A stretch of 42,426 nt of DNA. It comes from Acidobacteriota bacterium (GTDB lineage Bacteria > Acidobacteriota > Blastocatellia > RBC074). The DNA lies in contig JAHBSF010000047.1 of the NCBI GenBank assembly GCA_019639255.1, positions 1 through 42,426 of the forward strand, read 5' to 3'. A program made the translations under genes and the position numbers. The notes under the pieces are model-generated. The model worked only from the letters and a program-made list of their open reading frames with translations. It made no database searches and was not told the DNA's origin. Positions 1-7,431 of this stretch are shown here, piece by piece (position 1 is the first letter of the stretch; each line of letters starts with the position of its first letter).

Positions 1-227
1 CGGTATTCCCGCTGCCATTTGACCAGATCAGGCATCTCAGCCCGGCACGGCGCGCACCACGGCGCCCAGAAATTGAGAAGCACGACCTTGCCGCTGTAAT
101 CACTCAGCCGCAGAGTGCGCCCATCAATGTCTCTGAGCACCAGTTGGCGCGCCGAGTCGCCCATCTGCCCTAAACCAGACGGTGAAAAAGCAACGAGCAG
201 CGCGACAGCGACAAATACCCTTATCAT
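1..227 (-). CDS. TlpA-like thioredoxin-fold protein, C-terminus cut off by window edge
   Basis: This is the first 75 or so codons of an exported thioredoxin-like protein. The N-terminus (MIRVFVAVALLVAFSPSG) is a signal peptide, followed by a redoxin/TlpA beginning and the active-site motif FWAPWCAPC. Proteins of this family reduce or isomerise disulfides in the periplasm. The ATG at 225-227 starts 8 bases after the stop of the upstream HMA/barrel gene, so the two are almost certainly co-transcribed. A thiol reductant next to a Cys/Sec metal-site protein suggests it maintains that site; this is inference. The catalytic C-terminal half lies outside the window. Confidence 0.85.
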   Translation of the reverse strand, partial: MIRVFVAVALLVAFSPSGLGQMGDSARQLVLRDIDGRTLRLSDYSGKVVLLNFWAPWCAPCRAEMPDLVKWQREY

Positions 228-235
228 TGGCCGCT

Positions 236-1696
236 TCAATACAAAAACCTGATGCCGAGCAGCACGCTGCGCTCGATGCGGAGCACGAGCGGCCCGGTGT
301 CGCGCACCACCGGGAGTTGCACGCTCGCCTCGATGACAAACCTCGGATGCGCCGCGTATTGAATCCCCGGCGCAAGGTAGTACTCGGTGGAGCGGCTCCC
401 AGGCGCCGCCGCGCCGCTGACGCGCCCCGTTCCGCGGCGGATGAAGCTCGTCTCCAGGATGGCGAATACTTCACCGCCCGGTTGATCATACTTGAACGGG
501 AAAACGATGTATTCGAGATCGGTGTTGATGCGCAATTCGTGCCCGGTCCGAAACCCGTCGCGCTCGGAGCGCCAGACGCCTTCGATGTTCCCTCCGAAGA
601 TCAATCTGCCTTTCGCCTGCGAGTAAGCGAGATCGGCGTGCGGAGAGAAGCCGCCGCTGATCGGCGAAAGCTGCCCGCTCACGAACGCCGGCGCCTGAAG
701 CCGCCCCTCGCCCGGAGCGCCCTTTTGGCCGGTCGGCAGTTCCAGACCAAAGCGTACCGCCGCCTGGCGGTCACCCCATTCTTCGACCTTCCGAAAGAAA
801 CGATACTTTCCCGAAAGTGTGATGTTGCCTACCCCCTCGCCGTCGGCGGAGACTGAGCGCTCTTTGACTGAAATCCGCGTCACCGGGATTTCCGCCTCCA
901 ACTGGAGCTTCGGCGTCGGAGTGTAAGAGAAACCGAGCAGCAGGGTATGACGGTCGACCCTCAGCGCGCCGAGCTGCTGCCGGGTGTAAATGTAGCGGGG
1001 CGTAAATGCCCCGCCGCGATAGACCGTCAATCCCGGACTCGTCGTCCGGATCGGCGCCACCGGCAACGGCGAACCCGACAAAGATTCACCGCTGATCACA
1101 TCAACCAGTTCTGTCAGTTTTGTCAGTTCTGTTCCGGTGATTGAGGCCGCTTTCTCTGTGCCATCATTCGGCGGTTGCTGAGCCCTCTTCACCGGCAGTG
1201 GCGTGATGACTTCACGCGTGTTCTTCCCTTCGCCCACCGTCTTCCAGTCACCGGTGATCTCGGTTTCCGTATTCGGCTCGGCACCGGGCGACTGTTCGAC
1301 TCCATTGCCTTCCAGGAAAAAGCGTTGCCCGGACGTGGCGGCCGTGATCGACCAGATGGTACCGTCACGTTCGAGCTTCCCTGAGACGACTACCGTTGCC
1401 GAGGCGAGCGTGTAGCCGGCTTTTTTCAGCGTCTCCTTCAGTGCCGCAAACGACGCCGGTTTGTCGGCCTTTGGCGTAAAGCCCCCGATGCCGTTTTTGA
1501 TGTCGGTGATCTCTATTTCATTGAGTTTCGGTGCGAAATTTAGACGGCTCACGGCCTTCTGTATGTTGAACACTCAGTTGCCGCAGAGATAACCGTCGAT
1601 CTTCATCTCAACGCGTTTGACCTGGGCCAGGCCAGCCTCAGCGCCGAATATCGACAATAAGATCGCGCCAAGCGCCGCCATTGCGAATCTTTTCAT
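236..1696 (-). CDS. Probable selenoprotein: exported HMA domain fused to a beta-barrel-like domain, Sec at in-frame TGA 1574-1576
   Basis: Read through one TGA, this is a 486-residue protein. Residues 1-25 are a signal peptide (MKRFAMAALGAILLSIFG, cleavage near AQ). Residues 26-95 look like a heavy-metal-associated domain: IDGYLCGN-U-VFNIQKAV, then an FAALKETLKKAGYTL helix. The normal CxxC metal site becomes C38-G-N-U41. The rest (about 190-486) is rich in alternating strands and ends in FLY, like an outer-membrane barrel. The ATG at 1696 has GGGAG 8 bases upstream. The alternative is two genes: a 40-residue peptide ending at TGA, and a separate GTG-started 445-residue protein. That split would cut the HMA domain in half and leave the barrel without a signal peptide. 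A SECIS-like hairpin lies at the right distance (1542-1560). A sequencing error (TGC or TGT to TGA) is the other possibility. The Sec machinery is not in this window. The gene abuts a TlpA thioredoxin gene. Confidence 0.75.
1542..1560 (-). promoter_or_regulatory. Candidate bacterial SECIS element downstream of in-frame UGA
   Basis: Counting from the UGA (1574-1576), bases 14-32 fold as AGA-A-GGC / loop CGUGA / GCC-G-UCU: two 3-bp helices around one A·G mismatch. The apical loop starts 21 bases after the UGA and has G as its second base. Bacterial SECIS elements are known to have a small loop with G in the first two positions, about 16-37 bases after the UGA, so this one fits. The fold was drawn by eye, not computed. 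Confidence 0.6.
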
Positions 1697-1843
1697 GATG
1701 AATTCTCCCTGATGATGACTGGACGGCAGTGACCACATCGGCACAGCCGGATGTCGCCGTTCCATTCTTGTATTCAAGATAGAGTTTTCCCGTGAACCGG
1801 CGATAAACCGGTCAGCGTGGCAATACCGCTTGCAAACCTGTCT

Positions 1844-2281
1844 TTAAATCAGGAAGACACAGCAACGGAGGCGTGTACCTCCACGGTCGGGAACGCGCGT
1901 CCATCGTCCCGGAGACTGAACACGGGGATCATCGTCAACGGCGAAACCTGCCCGGCTCCACGCCGCCATGAGGATTGCCCCGTTGACAGCCCGCACTTTG
2001 CGGCCGGCTTCGGCGGAATACGCTTCGAGCGAACAACAGGAGAGTGTTTGTAAAGAAGAGGAATGCGGCTCGATCGATTCGGGAAGGTTGGGGTCTTCGC
2101 CGCCAGCCTGAGAGAGGCAGCAGTCGCCTTCCGTTGACATCGAGCAATGGCTGTCGACAGCGCCTTCCGATGGCGCAAGCAAACAACCAGCCAGGCAGTT
2201 CAAGCCGCCCCACCAAAGCACGACGGCAATGGCGGCGAGACAACGAACCGACCTCCCGACTGGCAGCGAACTTAAGCCCAT
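1844..2281 (-). CDS. Small Cys-rich exported protein, possible lipoprotein
   Basis: This 145-residue protein has a hydrophobic N-terminal segment (CLAAIAVVLWWGGLNCLAGC) ending in a lipobox-like LAGC, then clustered cysteines (SHC, DCC, SCC, RCC) and a C-terminus ending VFLI. It shares its layout with three other window genes at 4457, 17516 and 21425: hydrophobic segment, C-x3-C at its end, HC/CC clusters, and a tail ending in -LI or -RI. All four sit among copper genes, so a role in periplasmic metal binding is plausible but inferred. I chose the ATG at 2281 because TAGAAT lies 8 bases upstream, as in the two related genes with near-leaderless promoters. The reading frame is open further upstream. 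No named family is recognised. Confidence 0.6.
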   Translation of the reverse strand: MGLSSLPVGRSVRCLAAIAVVLWWGGLNCLAGCLLAPSEGAVDSHCSMSTEGDCCLSQAGGEDPNLPESIEPHSSSLQTLSCCSLEAYSAEAGRKVRAVNGAILMAAWSRAGFAVDDDPRVQSPGRWTRVPDRGGTRLRCCVFLI

Positions 2282-2289
2282 GGCCAAGG

Positions 2290-2319
2290 ATTCTATTCGC
2301 CTCGCTGCCTGCAAGTCCA
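2290..2319 (-). promoter_or_regulatory. Putative near-leaderless promoter of the Cys-rich protein gene
   Basis: The minus strand reads TGGACT (2314-2319), an 18-base spacer, then TAGAAT (2290-2295). Only 8 bases separate the -10 box from the ATG at 2281, so the transcript would start at or next to the start codon. Confidence 0.4.
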
Positions 2320-2401
2320 GAGTGGAGCAACCGCAGTCCGCCGCTCCCGCTCCCATCACAACTCTCGATCCATCACCGGCTGCGCGAGTGCCTCTACGGC
2401 C

Positions 2402-2431
2402 TTGACCGATGTGTGTGCGGGCGGATATACA
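2402..2431 (+). promoter_or_regulatory. Candidate promoter with a dyad over the -10 box
   Basis: TTGACC (2402-2407) and TATACA (2426-2431) are 18 bases apart. An inverted repeat GCGGAT...ATCCGC spans the -10 box (2421-2440), where a repressor could bind. It lies about 120 bases before the gene at 2553. A run of eight G (2506-2513) lies between. Nothing else is seen in 2320-2552. Confidence 0.3.
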
Positions 2432-2552
2432 TACATCCGCGTGAGCGAATATATAGCCAAAGAGTTGAAAACTGATTGGCGAAGCGGCGATAGGGCACTG
2501 CTCGCGGGGGGGGTGTAATCAAACGAAATGACGTGAGCCGGGAGTAATGACG

Positions 2553-2882
2553 ATGATGAGCGAATTACCGATTGTCTGCACTTTATCCAGACAGGAATTG
2601 CGCGCCCGCCAGGAGGGTGCGATTCGTGAACTGATAAGCTCGGCTGAAGAGATCACCGAGATCAAAGACGGTTACCGATTCCGTTTCCGGCCGGTGAGCG
2701 GGCTGATGCCGCGGCTGGCGGAATTCGTCGAGCAAGAGCGCCGGTGCTGCCCATTCCTGGGCTTTGCCTTGACTGTAGAGCCTGACGCCGGGCCGATTCA
2801 ACTGACGCTGACTGGCCCGGAAGGAACCGGAGAGTTTTTACGGGAGGCTTTCCGGCTTTCTTCCGACAGTGGAGTAGTGTGA
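2553..2882 (+). CDS. Small conserved-looking protein with an RRCCPF motif
   Basis: This is a 109-residue soluble protein without signal peptide or membrane segment. Its centre has EFVEQERRCCPFLGFALTVE, followed by a strand and a LTLTGPEGTGEFLREAF ending. The paired cysteines before PF look like a metal- or thiol-binding site. I have the impression of similar small proteins beside metal-response genes, but I cannot name the family. Three in-frame ATGs (2547, 2553, 2556) are possible. I took 2553 because GGAG at 2541-2544 is 8 bases away. It is the first of three same-strand genes, with two methyltransferase-like genes behind it, so a shared detoxification role is possible. Confidence 0.65.
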   Translation: MMSELPIVCTLSRQELRARQEGAIRELISSAEEITEIKDGYRFRFRPVSGLMPRLAEFVEQERRCCPFLGFALTVEPDAGPIQLTLTGPEGTGEFLREAFRLSSDSGVV

Positions 2883-3038
2883 AGGATTATGCTGTATACA
2901 CTGCGTGTAGTGATTGGACGGTAAGGCGCTGCCCTCGACTCCATTCCGATGCCGGGAAGCTCAATCGAGACATTCAATGGCCGCTAAACAAGCAAAACAC
3001 CACGACCAGGTCGAGGATCTGTTGTGAGGGATTGAACG

Positions 3039-3647
3039 ATGAAGCTCAATGCGCTGGAGAAGGCGCTGATGAACAACCCGGTGCGCGCCTGGATTCAGCG
3101 CCGCTACGAGGCCCCGCTACTCGAAGGTCTTGGCGGGCGAATCGATGGGCTACGTGCGCTTGAGATCGGATGTGGGCGCGGAGTCGGAACGGCAATCATT
3201 CTTGATCAATTCGGCGCGAGCGAAGTTGATGCCTTCGACCTCGACGAACAAATGGTGAGGCTGGCGCAACGGCGCCTGGCCGCCTACCCGCCGTCACGTC
3301 TTCGCCTATGGGTAGGCGACGCCACAGCGATCAAGGCCGAAGATGCCTCATTCGATGTGGTTTTTGACTTCGGCATCCTGCATCACGTTCCCGCATGGCA
3401 AAGGGCGGTGGCCGAGATTCGTCGAGTATTGCGCCCAGGCGGAAGGTTCTACTTCATGGAAGTGACCGGTCAGGCGCTCACCCGCCGCTCGTACCGTCAC
3501 TTCTTTGTTCATCCGATCACTAACCGGTTCAGCAGAGCGGACCTCGTCGCCGAACTGGAGAAGCAGGATATCCTTGTCGGCGAACGCATCGTTGAGCGGT
3601 TCTTTGGGGATTTCATTTACGGCGTGGGCAGGATCAACGCCGCGTAG
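3039..3647 (+). CDS. Class I SAM-dependent methyltransferase
   Basis: This 202-residue protein has the Rossmann methyltransferase motifs. Motif I is LEIGCGRGVGT (about residues 41-51), the acidic residue ending strand 2 is in DAFDLDEQMV, and a DATAI turn and the post-I/II region FDVVFDFGILHHVPAW follow. LRPGGRFYFMEV matches motif III. It binds S-adenosylmethionine and transfers the methyl group to a small molecule; the substrate cannot be read from the sequence. The ATG at 3039 follows GAGGGAT. It lies between the RRCCPF protein and an isoprenylcysteine-methyltransferase-like membrane protein. This may be a metal- or thiol-modifying set, but that is inference. Confidence 0.85.
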   Translation: MKLNALEKALMNNPVRAWIQRRYEAPLLEGLGGRIDGLRALEIGCGRGVGTAIILDQFGASEVDAFDLDEQMVRLAQRRLAAYPPSRLRLWVGDATAIKAEDASFDVVFDFGILHHVPAWQRAVAEIRRVLRPGGRFYFMEVTGQALTRRSYRHFFVHPITNRFSRADLVAELEKQDILVGERIVERFFGDFIYGVGRINAA

Positions 3648-3710
3648 AACATGGTAAACATTGCAGGATAAACATTGATCGATTGAAGTTGTGTGCGATG
3701 GGGACAGATG

Positions 3711-4346
3711 ATGAATAATTCGTTTGGCACTTTTCAACTCATCGCGCTGTCGATCTTTGCCTCTGCCTTCATCGGGCGGAGCGTGTATCTGAAATCTGTA
3801 AAGAAAATCAGCCCTTTTGCGCTGGGTGTCGGCAAACGGGGATTGCGGCGTGTCGTAGAAATCGGCTTTCTAATGGGTTTCATCGCCTGGGCTCTGGAAG
3901 TCATCACGTCGGCGCTGCCGGCCACCTGGCGTGTCTTCCCCAGGCCGCTGCAAATACTGATTGTGGACTCGGAGGTGCTGAAGGTTATCGGTGCCGCAAT
4001 GATTGTCGCCGGCATCGCCGTTTTCGTTCTTGCTTTAATCTCTTTTGGAACATCGTGGCGTGTGGGGATTGATAAGAAATCTCCTGGTGGTCTGGTGACA
4101 AGCGGCATGTTCGCACTCTCGCGCAACCCGATCTTCGTCTGTCTTGACCTTTATGCCTTCGGGACCTTTCTGCTCAACGGCACGCTCGGTTTTCTGATCG
4201 TCGCCCTGATTCTCGCGATCGGCATCCACTATCAGATTCTTCAGGAAGAAGAATTCCTGCTGAAGTTCTATGGAACGGCTTATCAACGGTATTGCGACCG
4301 GACTGCGCGCTACTTGGGTTGGCGGCCGGTCAACCGGGTGAATTGA
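3711..4346 (+). CDS. Membrane methyltransferase-like protein (ICMT/PEMT type)
   Basis: This is a protein of about 211 residues with several hydrophobic segments. Its C-terminal half is typical of the isoprenylcysteine carboxyl methyltransferase / phospholipid methyltransferase family: GLVTSGMFALSRNPIFVCLD, then hydrophobic helices, then EEEFLLKFYGTAYQRYCDRTARY. In this family the RNP and the later E-E/Y-R-Y residues form the SAM site next to the membrane. The bacterial substrates are mostly unknown. ATGs at 3708 and 3711 and an in-frame GTG at 3693 are all possible starts; the choice changes at most six residues. It is probably co-transcribed with the methyltransferase upstream. Confidence 0.8.
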   Translation: MNNSFGTFQLIALSIFASAFIGRSVYLKSVKKISPFALGVGKRGLRRVVEIGFLMGFIAWALEVITSALPATWRVFPRPLQILIVDSEVLKVIGAAMIVAGIAVFVLALISFGTSWRVGIDKKSPGGLVTSGMFALSRNPIFVCLDLYAFGTFLLNGTLGFLIVALILAIGIHYQILQEEEFLLKFYGTAYQRYCDRTARYLGWRPVNRVN

Positions 4347-4418
4347 CAACCGCTCGCGGTCGTGCCGTTGCGCCTTGGGCAGCGCCGATATACGCGTGAC
4401 TTACAGTGTCGGATGCAT

Positions 4419-4447
4419 TTGGGAATCACATCGGTTTTTACTATACT
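4419..4447 (+). promoter_or_regulatory. Putative near-leaderless promoter
   Basis: TTGGGA (4419-4424), 17 bases, then TATACT (4442-4447). The ATG at 4457 is only 9 bases after the -10 box, so the transcript would begin within about 3 bases of the start codon. The same -10-to-ATG spacing is seen before the related gene at 21425. Confidence 0.45.
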
Positions 4448-4456
4448 CGCGTCGTC

Positions 4457-4810
4457 ATGTTTTCGCCGCACTTCACCCTGAGAAAGCCCCTGGCCGTCGT
4501 CCTGTCGATGTGTCTGCTGTGGCTGCTACTGAGCTGTGTGGCCGTTTGCGCCGATCACCTCGAAGAGTCATCCGCACCAGGTTCTTACAGCGTGAGCGAG
4601 CCTTGCGGCGATGATCGCTGCCCGATGACCGCTTCGGCGGCAAGCAGCCTGCCGGAACGGTCGTTCTTCGCGTCGGGATTCGACGAGGATGAGGATCAAG
4701 CCCCGTCGGCCCTTCGCGCCGAAACCGCTCCGGACGAGCGTGCGCGACACATACTTTCTCCATTTTCCCCCGGCCCGCTTCTTGAACGCTTCCGCCTGCT
4801 CCGGATTTAA
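4457..4810 (+). CDS. Small Cys-rich exported protein
   Basis: This 117-residue protein begins with a positively charged, then hydrophobic N-terminus (FTLRKPLAVVLSMCLLWLLL) ending in SCVAVC, a C-x3-C. An acidic, Ser-rich stretch with EPCGDDRCPMT follows, and the tail is ERFRLLRI. It resembles the genes at 2281(-), 17516(-) and 21425(+) in layout, and the tail resembles that of 21425 (HSILRI). It may act as a periplasmic or lipid-anchored metal binder, but no family name can be given. An upstream in-frame ATG at 4406 would overlap the putative promoter and is disfavoured. A TlpA gene follows 83 bases later on the same strand. Confidence 0.6.
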   Translation: MFSPHFTLRKPLAVVLSMCLLWLLLSCVAVCADHLEESSAPGSYSVSEPCGDDRCPMTASAASSLPERSFFASGFDEDEDQAPSALRAETAPDERARHILSPFSPGPLLERFRLLRI

Positions 4811-4893
4811 AAGCCTCCGACATAACGAGTCATCATATCCGCCTTTCTGAGAAGGGCTGATAGAAATACGTTTATTCATTCGGAGGCTAATAG

Positions 4894-5802
4894 ATGAAAA
4901 CTGTTCTCAGCACTCTGTTGCTCCTGCTTGCCGCCGCGTCGCACACTGCGGCGCAAACGACTCCAGCCAAACTCGACGGGCAGATCGTCTGCTGCCTGGA
5001 CTGTTGGAACCGGGCCGACAGAAAAACCGTCGCCTACGGCACGCCGGCCGACCTCGCCAAGGCGGCGGAATGCATTGGCAACGGCGACCCGACCCTCATT
5101 GCGGTGGCGGGCAAAGACGGGACGACGATTTTCTACCAGCTTGAAGACGGCAAATACAAAAAACCCGGCAAGAACTGGCTTGATCTGGTGGGAAGCCGGG
5201 TCGAGATCACGGGTCCGGTGCGCAGGAGCAAGGGGAAGAGTTTAATCAAGGTAGATGAACTGAGGGTAATTGCCACGCCCGACCAGATCGCGCCGCAGCC
5301 GAGCGTCATCGGAGCGGAAGCCGAGCTGGTGTTGAAAGACATCTTCGGCGTCGAGCAGAGGCTGAGCGCCTTGCGCGGCCGTGTCGTGGTGCTCAATTTC
5401 TGGGCCACCTGGTGCGGCCCCTGCATCAAGGAGATGCCCGATCTGGCGGCGATTCAGAACCAGTACGCGGCGCTCGGCGTGCAGGTCGTCGGGGCGTCGG
5501 CCGATACGCTCGCCGAACAGAAAAGCGTCCGGAAGTTCATCGCGGATCTGAAGATCAACTTTCCGGTCTGGCTCGGAGCGACGACCGAGGATATGTCGCG
5601 CTTCGGGCTTGGCCCGGCGCTGCCCGGCACTGCCATCATCGGCCGTGACGGGAAAATCGTCGCCGTCTATCGCGGGGTGATTACACAAGCCGACCTCAGG
5701 AAACAGCTTGAGACCCTTATTGCTCTGTCCCAGAAAGAGGCGAAAGAACAGATCGCCCTGGCAAAGGGGAAGGAGCAGGACGTTTCGAGCGTGCCGAGCT
5801 GA
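4894..5802 (+). CDS. Exported TlpA-like thioredoxin with an N-terminal Cys-rich domain
   Basis: This 302-residue protein has a signal peptide (residues 1-20, ending HTAAQ). The N-terminal domain (about 25-125) contains GQIVCCLDCWNRAD and a further Cys at ECIGNGD, and is followed by a strand-rich part. The TlpA/redoxin domain (about 140-285) has NFWATWCGPCIKEMP and the cis-proline region ALPGTAIIG. It probably acts as a periplasmic thiol-disulfide reductase. The extra CCxxC domain may deliver electrons to, or bind, a metal. The ATG at 4894 follows a GGAGG-like site (GGAGGCTAATAG). A small barrel-like protein gene follows in the same frame after stop codons, so the two are likely co-transcribed. 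Confidence 0.85.
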   Translation: MKTVLSTLLLLLAAASHTAAQTTPAKLDGQIVCCLDCWNRADRKTVAYGTPADLAKAAECIGNGDPTLIAVAGKDGTTIFYQLEDGKYKKPGKNWLDLVGSRVEITGPVRRSKGKSLIKVDELRVIATPDQIAPQPSVIGAEAELVLKDIFGVEQRLSALRGRVVVLNFWATWCGPCIKEMPDLAAIQNQYAALGVQVVGASADTLAEQKSVRKFIADLKINFPVWLGATTEDMSRFGLGPALPGTAIIGRDGKIVAVYRGVITQADLRKQLETLIALSQKEAKEQIALAKGKEQDVSSVPS

Positions 5803-5829
5803 CCGCTCTGACCTGGCGAGGGCCGCGCC

Positions 5830-6369
5830 GTGAGCGGGGCAGAAAACACAAATCAGGAAAAATGGACTTTCAGCGCCCGGGTAATTCCCGGTGTCGTTCG
5901 ACGCGCTCAGGTCCGTACCACGTTAACTTACCGACTGCACCCGAGGCTGATGGCGGGTGTAGAGTTCAACCCACGCGCCGCCGAACCGGGCGACAGGGTG
6001 AATCCGTTGTTAAATTGGGTCGCCATGACCGAGACGGCGCGACGGCCGGCGCTGATTATAGGCACGAGTTCGGACCGCATCGGAACGCCGCGAGGGCAGT
6101 CCTTCTATACGACCATCAGCAAGAACCTGAAGCGTGAAACGGGGCTGCCGATCGCGCCGTATGCCGGCGCAGCCTACAGCACGCACGAACATCGATGGCT
6201 GCCGCTGGCGGGCCTCAATGTCAACTTCACGCGGAGTGTGTCTTCGACTGTTATCTTTGACGGTGTGCGGGTGCATCCGCTGCTGAATTATACGCGAGGG
6301 CAGCACTCCTTCTCCTTCATCCTGGCATTTGCCAATAAACCGGGAGTCAGCTACAGCGTCTCGTTTTAG
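5830..6369 (+). CDS. Small beta-barrel-like protein, no visible signal peptide
   Basis: This 179-residue protein starts at a GTG and is rich in alternating hydrophobic/polar strands (WTFSARVIPGV, RTTLTYRLHPRLMAGVEF). It ends in Phe (VSYSVSF), as outer-membrane barrels do. It lacks an export signal. Either the true gene is a fragment, or it depends on the TlpA protein whose gene ends 27 bases upstream in the same frame. Two TGA codons (5800 and 5809) separate them, so readthrough is unlikely. A perfect 45-bp inverted repeat follows its stop codon almost directly and may terminate transcription. Confidence 0.6.
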   Translation: MSGAENTNQEKWTFSARVIPGVVRRAQVRTTLTYRLHPRLMAGVEFNPRAAEPGDRVNPLLNWVAMTETARRPALIIGTSSDRIGTPRGQSFYTTISKNLKRETGLPIAPYAGAAYSTHEHRWLPLAGLNVNFTRSVSSTVIFDGVRVHPLLNYTRGQHSFSFILAFANKPGVSYSVSF

Positions 6370-6371
6370 AA

Positions 6372-6472
6372 GAAGAGAGACCACGGAACACACGGAATAT
6401 ACGGAATTCACGGAAAATAGCTTATTCTTTCCGTGAATTCCGTATATTCCGTGTGTTCCGTGGTCTCTCTTC
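6372..6472. repeat. Perfect 45-bp inverted repeat made of ACGGAA units (copy 1)
   Basis: Arms 6372-6416 and 6428-6472 are perfect reverse complements around an 11-base loop. Each arm contains ACGGAA four times (CACGGAACACACGGAATATA and onward). The element lies between convergent genes (stop at 6369, stop at 6524), so it could act as a two-way terminator. A second copy is at 9911-10015. Confidence 0.9.
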
Positions 6473-6523
6473 ATTGTTCGATTATTAAGTTTTTTGTGTA
6501 CTATTCGGGCATTGCGCCCACGA

Positions 6524-7345
6524 CTATACAATTCCCCGAACCTTGGCGGCGATACTGCTTTCTGCTTTGACGGAGAGAAATGGCGTGGTCAATAGTCCGC
6601 TCACCCCCTGCCACGCCTCGCCGTCGTATTCAGCCAGCCCGAACTCGACCGGACGCCCGTCCCTGCGGATGCGGAAAGTCCCGGCAATCCGGTCCCAGAA
6701 TGAGAAGATGGTCGAATAATTGCTGTCGGTCTCGGCCTTCACGCGCGAATGATGCAGGCGATGAATGGCCGGCGAAACCACGACGACGCGCAGCCAGCGG
6801 TCCAGTCGTTCCGGGAAATCCACATTGCTGTGATGGAAGAGAATCGCCGGCAACATCAAGGATTGATAAACTAGCAACTGCCCGAGCGTCATGCCGAGCA
6901 GCGCCATCACTGCGGCGGTCAATACCGACGCCATCAGCACTTCTCCGGGGTGAAAGCGGATCGCTGAAGTCGCGTCCATCTCCGGCTCGCTGTGATGAGC
7001 GCGATGAAACCGCCACAGGAAGTGAAACTGATGATTGGCCCGATGCCACAGATACATCCAGCCGTCGAAGAGCAGCACGGCGGCGATCAACGAAACCATC
7101 GGCGGCAGAGGGAACATCCGCAACAGACCAAAGCCCGAATCTTCGGCCCAGATCGCAGCACGCGCAACCAGCGGCGCGGCAAGCAACGACAGGGCGACGG
7201 CGTTGAGCAGTCCGAGGGAAAGATTCCGCGCCGCGTGGCGCACCCGGCCGCGGCGTCCTTTTGCCGCCGGCAGCCACGTCTCCAGCGTCCACAGCACGAT
7301 CAATCCGCAGATGGTGACCAGCCTTGGCAAATACTCCGGTTCCAC
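6524..7345 (-). CDS. Sterol desaturase / fatty acid hydroxylase family membrane protein
   Basis: This 273-residue integral membrane protein has hydrophobic helices at about 8-25, 45-65 and 85-100. It carries the His clusters that bind the di-iron centre: H101-x3-H105 (WHRANH), H114-x2-HH (FHRAHH), FHHSN and IHRLHH. Members use O2 to hydroxylate or desaturate lipids or sterols at the membrane; the substrate here is unknown. The start is GTG at 7345 with AGGAG 8 bases upstream. It is divergent from the lysR gene at 7432, which suggests that this regulator controls it. Confidence 0.85.
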   Translation of the reverse strand: MEPEYLPRLVTICGLIVLWTLETWLPAAKGRRGRVRHAARNLSLGLLNAVALSLLAAPLVARAAIWAEDSGFGLLRMFPLPPMVSLIAAVLLFDGWMYLWHRANHQFHFLWRFHRAHHSEPEMDATSAIRFHPGEVLMASVLTAAVMALLGMTLGQLLVYQSLMLPAILFHHSNVDFPERLDRWLRVVVVSPAIHRLHHSRVKAETDSNYSTIFSFWDRIAGTFRIRRDGRPVEFGLAEYDGEAWQGVSGLLTTPFLSVKAESSIAAKVRGIV

Positions 7346-7431
7346 GTTCGGCGCTCCTGACGAGAAACCTACGCCTTGTCCGGATATAATACAAATACAG
7401 ATATTCTGAGGTATGGCATCAGGAGAAAGTT
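7346..7431. promoter_or_regulatory. Divergent control region with a candidate LysR-type dyad
   Basis: These 86 bases separate the hydroxylase gene from lysR. They contain TATAAT (7385-7390), ATAC...GTAT (7395-7398 and 7411-7414) and, inside that, the palindrome CAGATATTCTG (7398-7408). LysR regulators usually bind such dyads next to their own gene. The lysR ribosome-binding site AGGAG is at 7421-7425. Confidence 0.4.

Noticed and set aside
182-856. Long plus-strand reading frame opposite the HMA/barrel gene
   Set aside because: Arg/Pro/Ala-rich shadow frame of a GC-rich gene, with no ribosome-binding site or domain.
2506-2513. Run of eight G as a phase-variation tract
   Set aside because: It is outside the coding part and between promoter and ribosome-binding site; one such run in a GC-rich window is weak evidence.
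5803-5829. TGA codons between the TlpA gene and the barrel-like gene as a second selenocysteine site
   Set aside because: Two TGA codons (5800 and 5809) lie in the same frame with no Cys-like context and no hairpin seen; ordinary stop codons are more likely.
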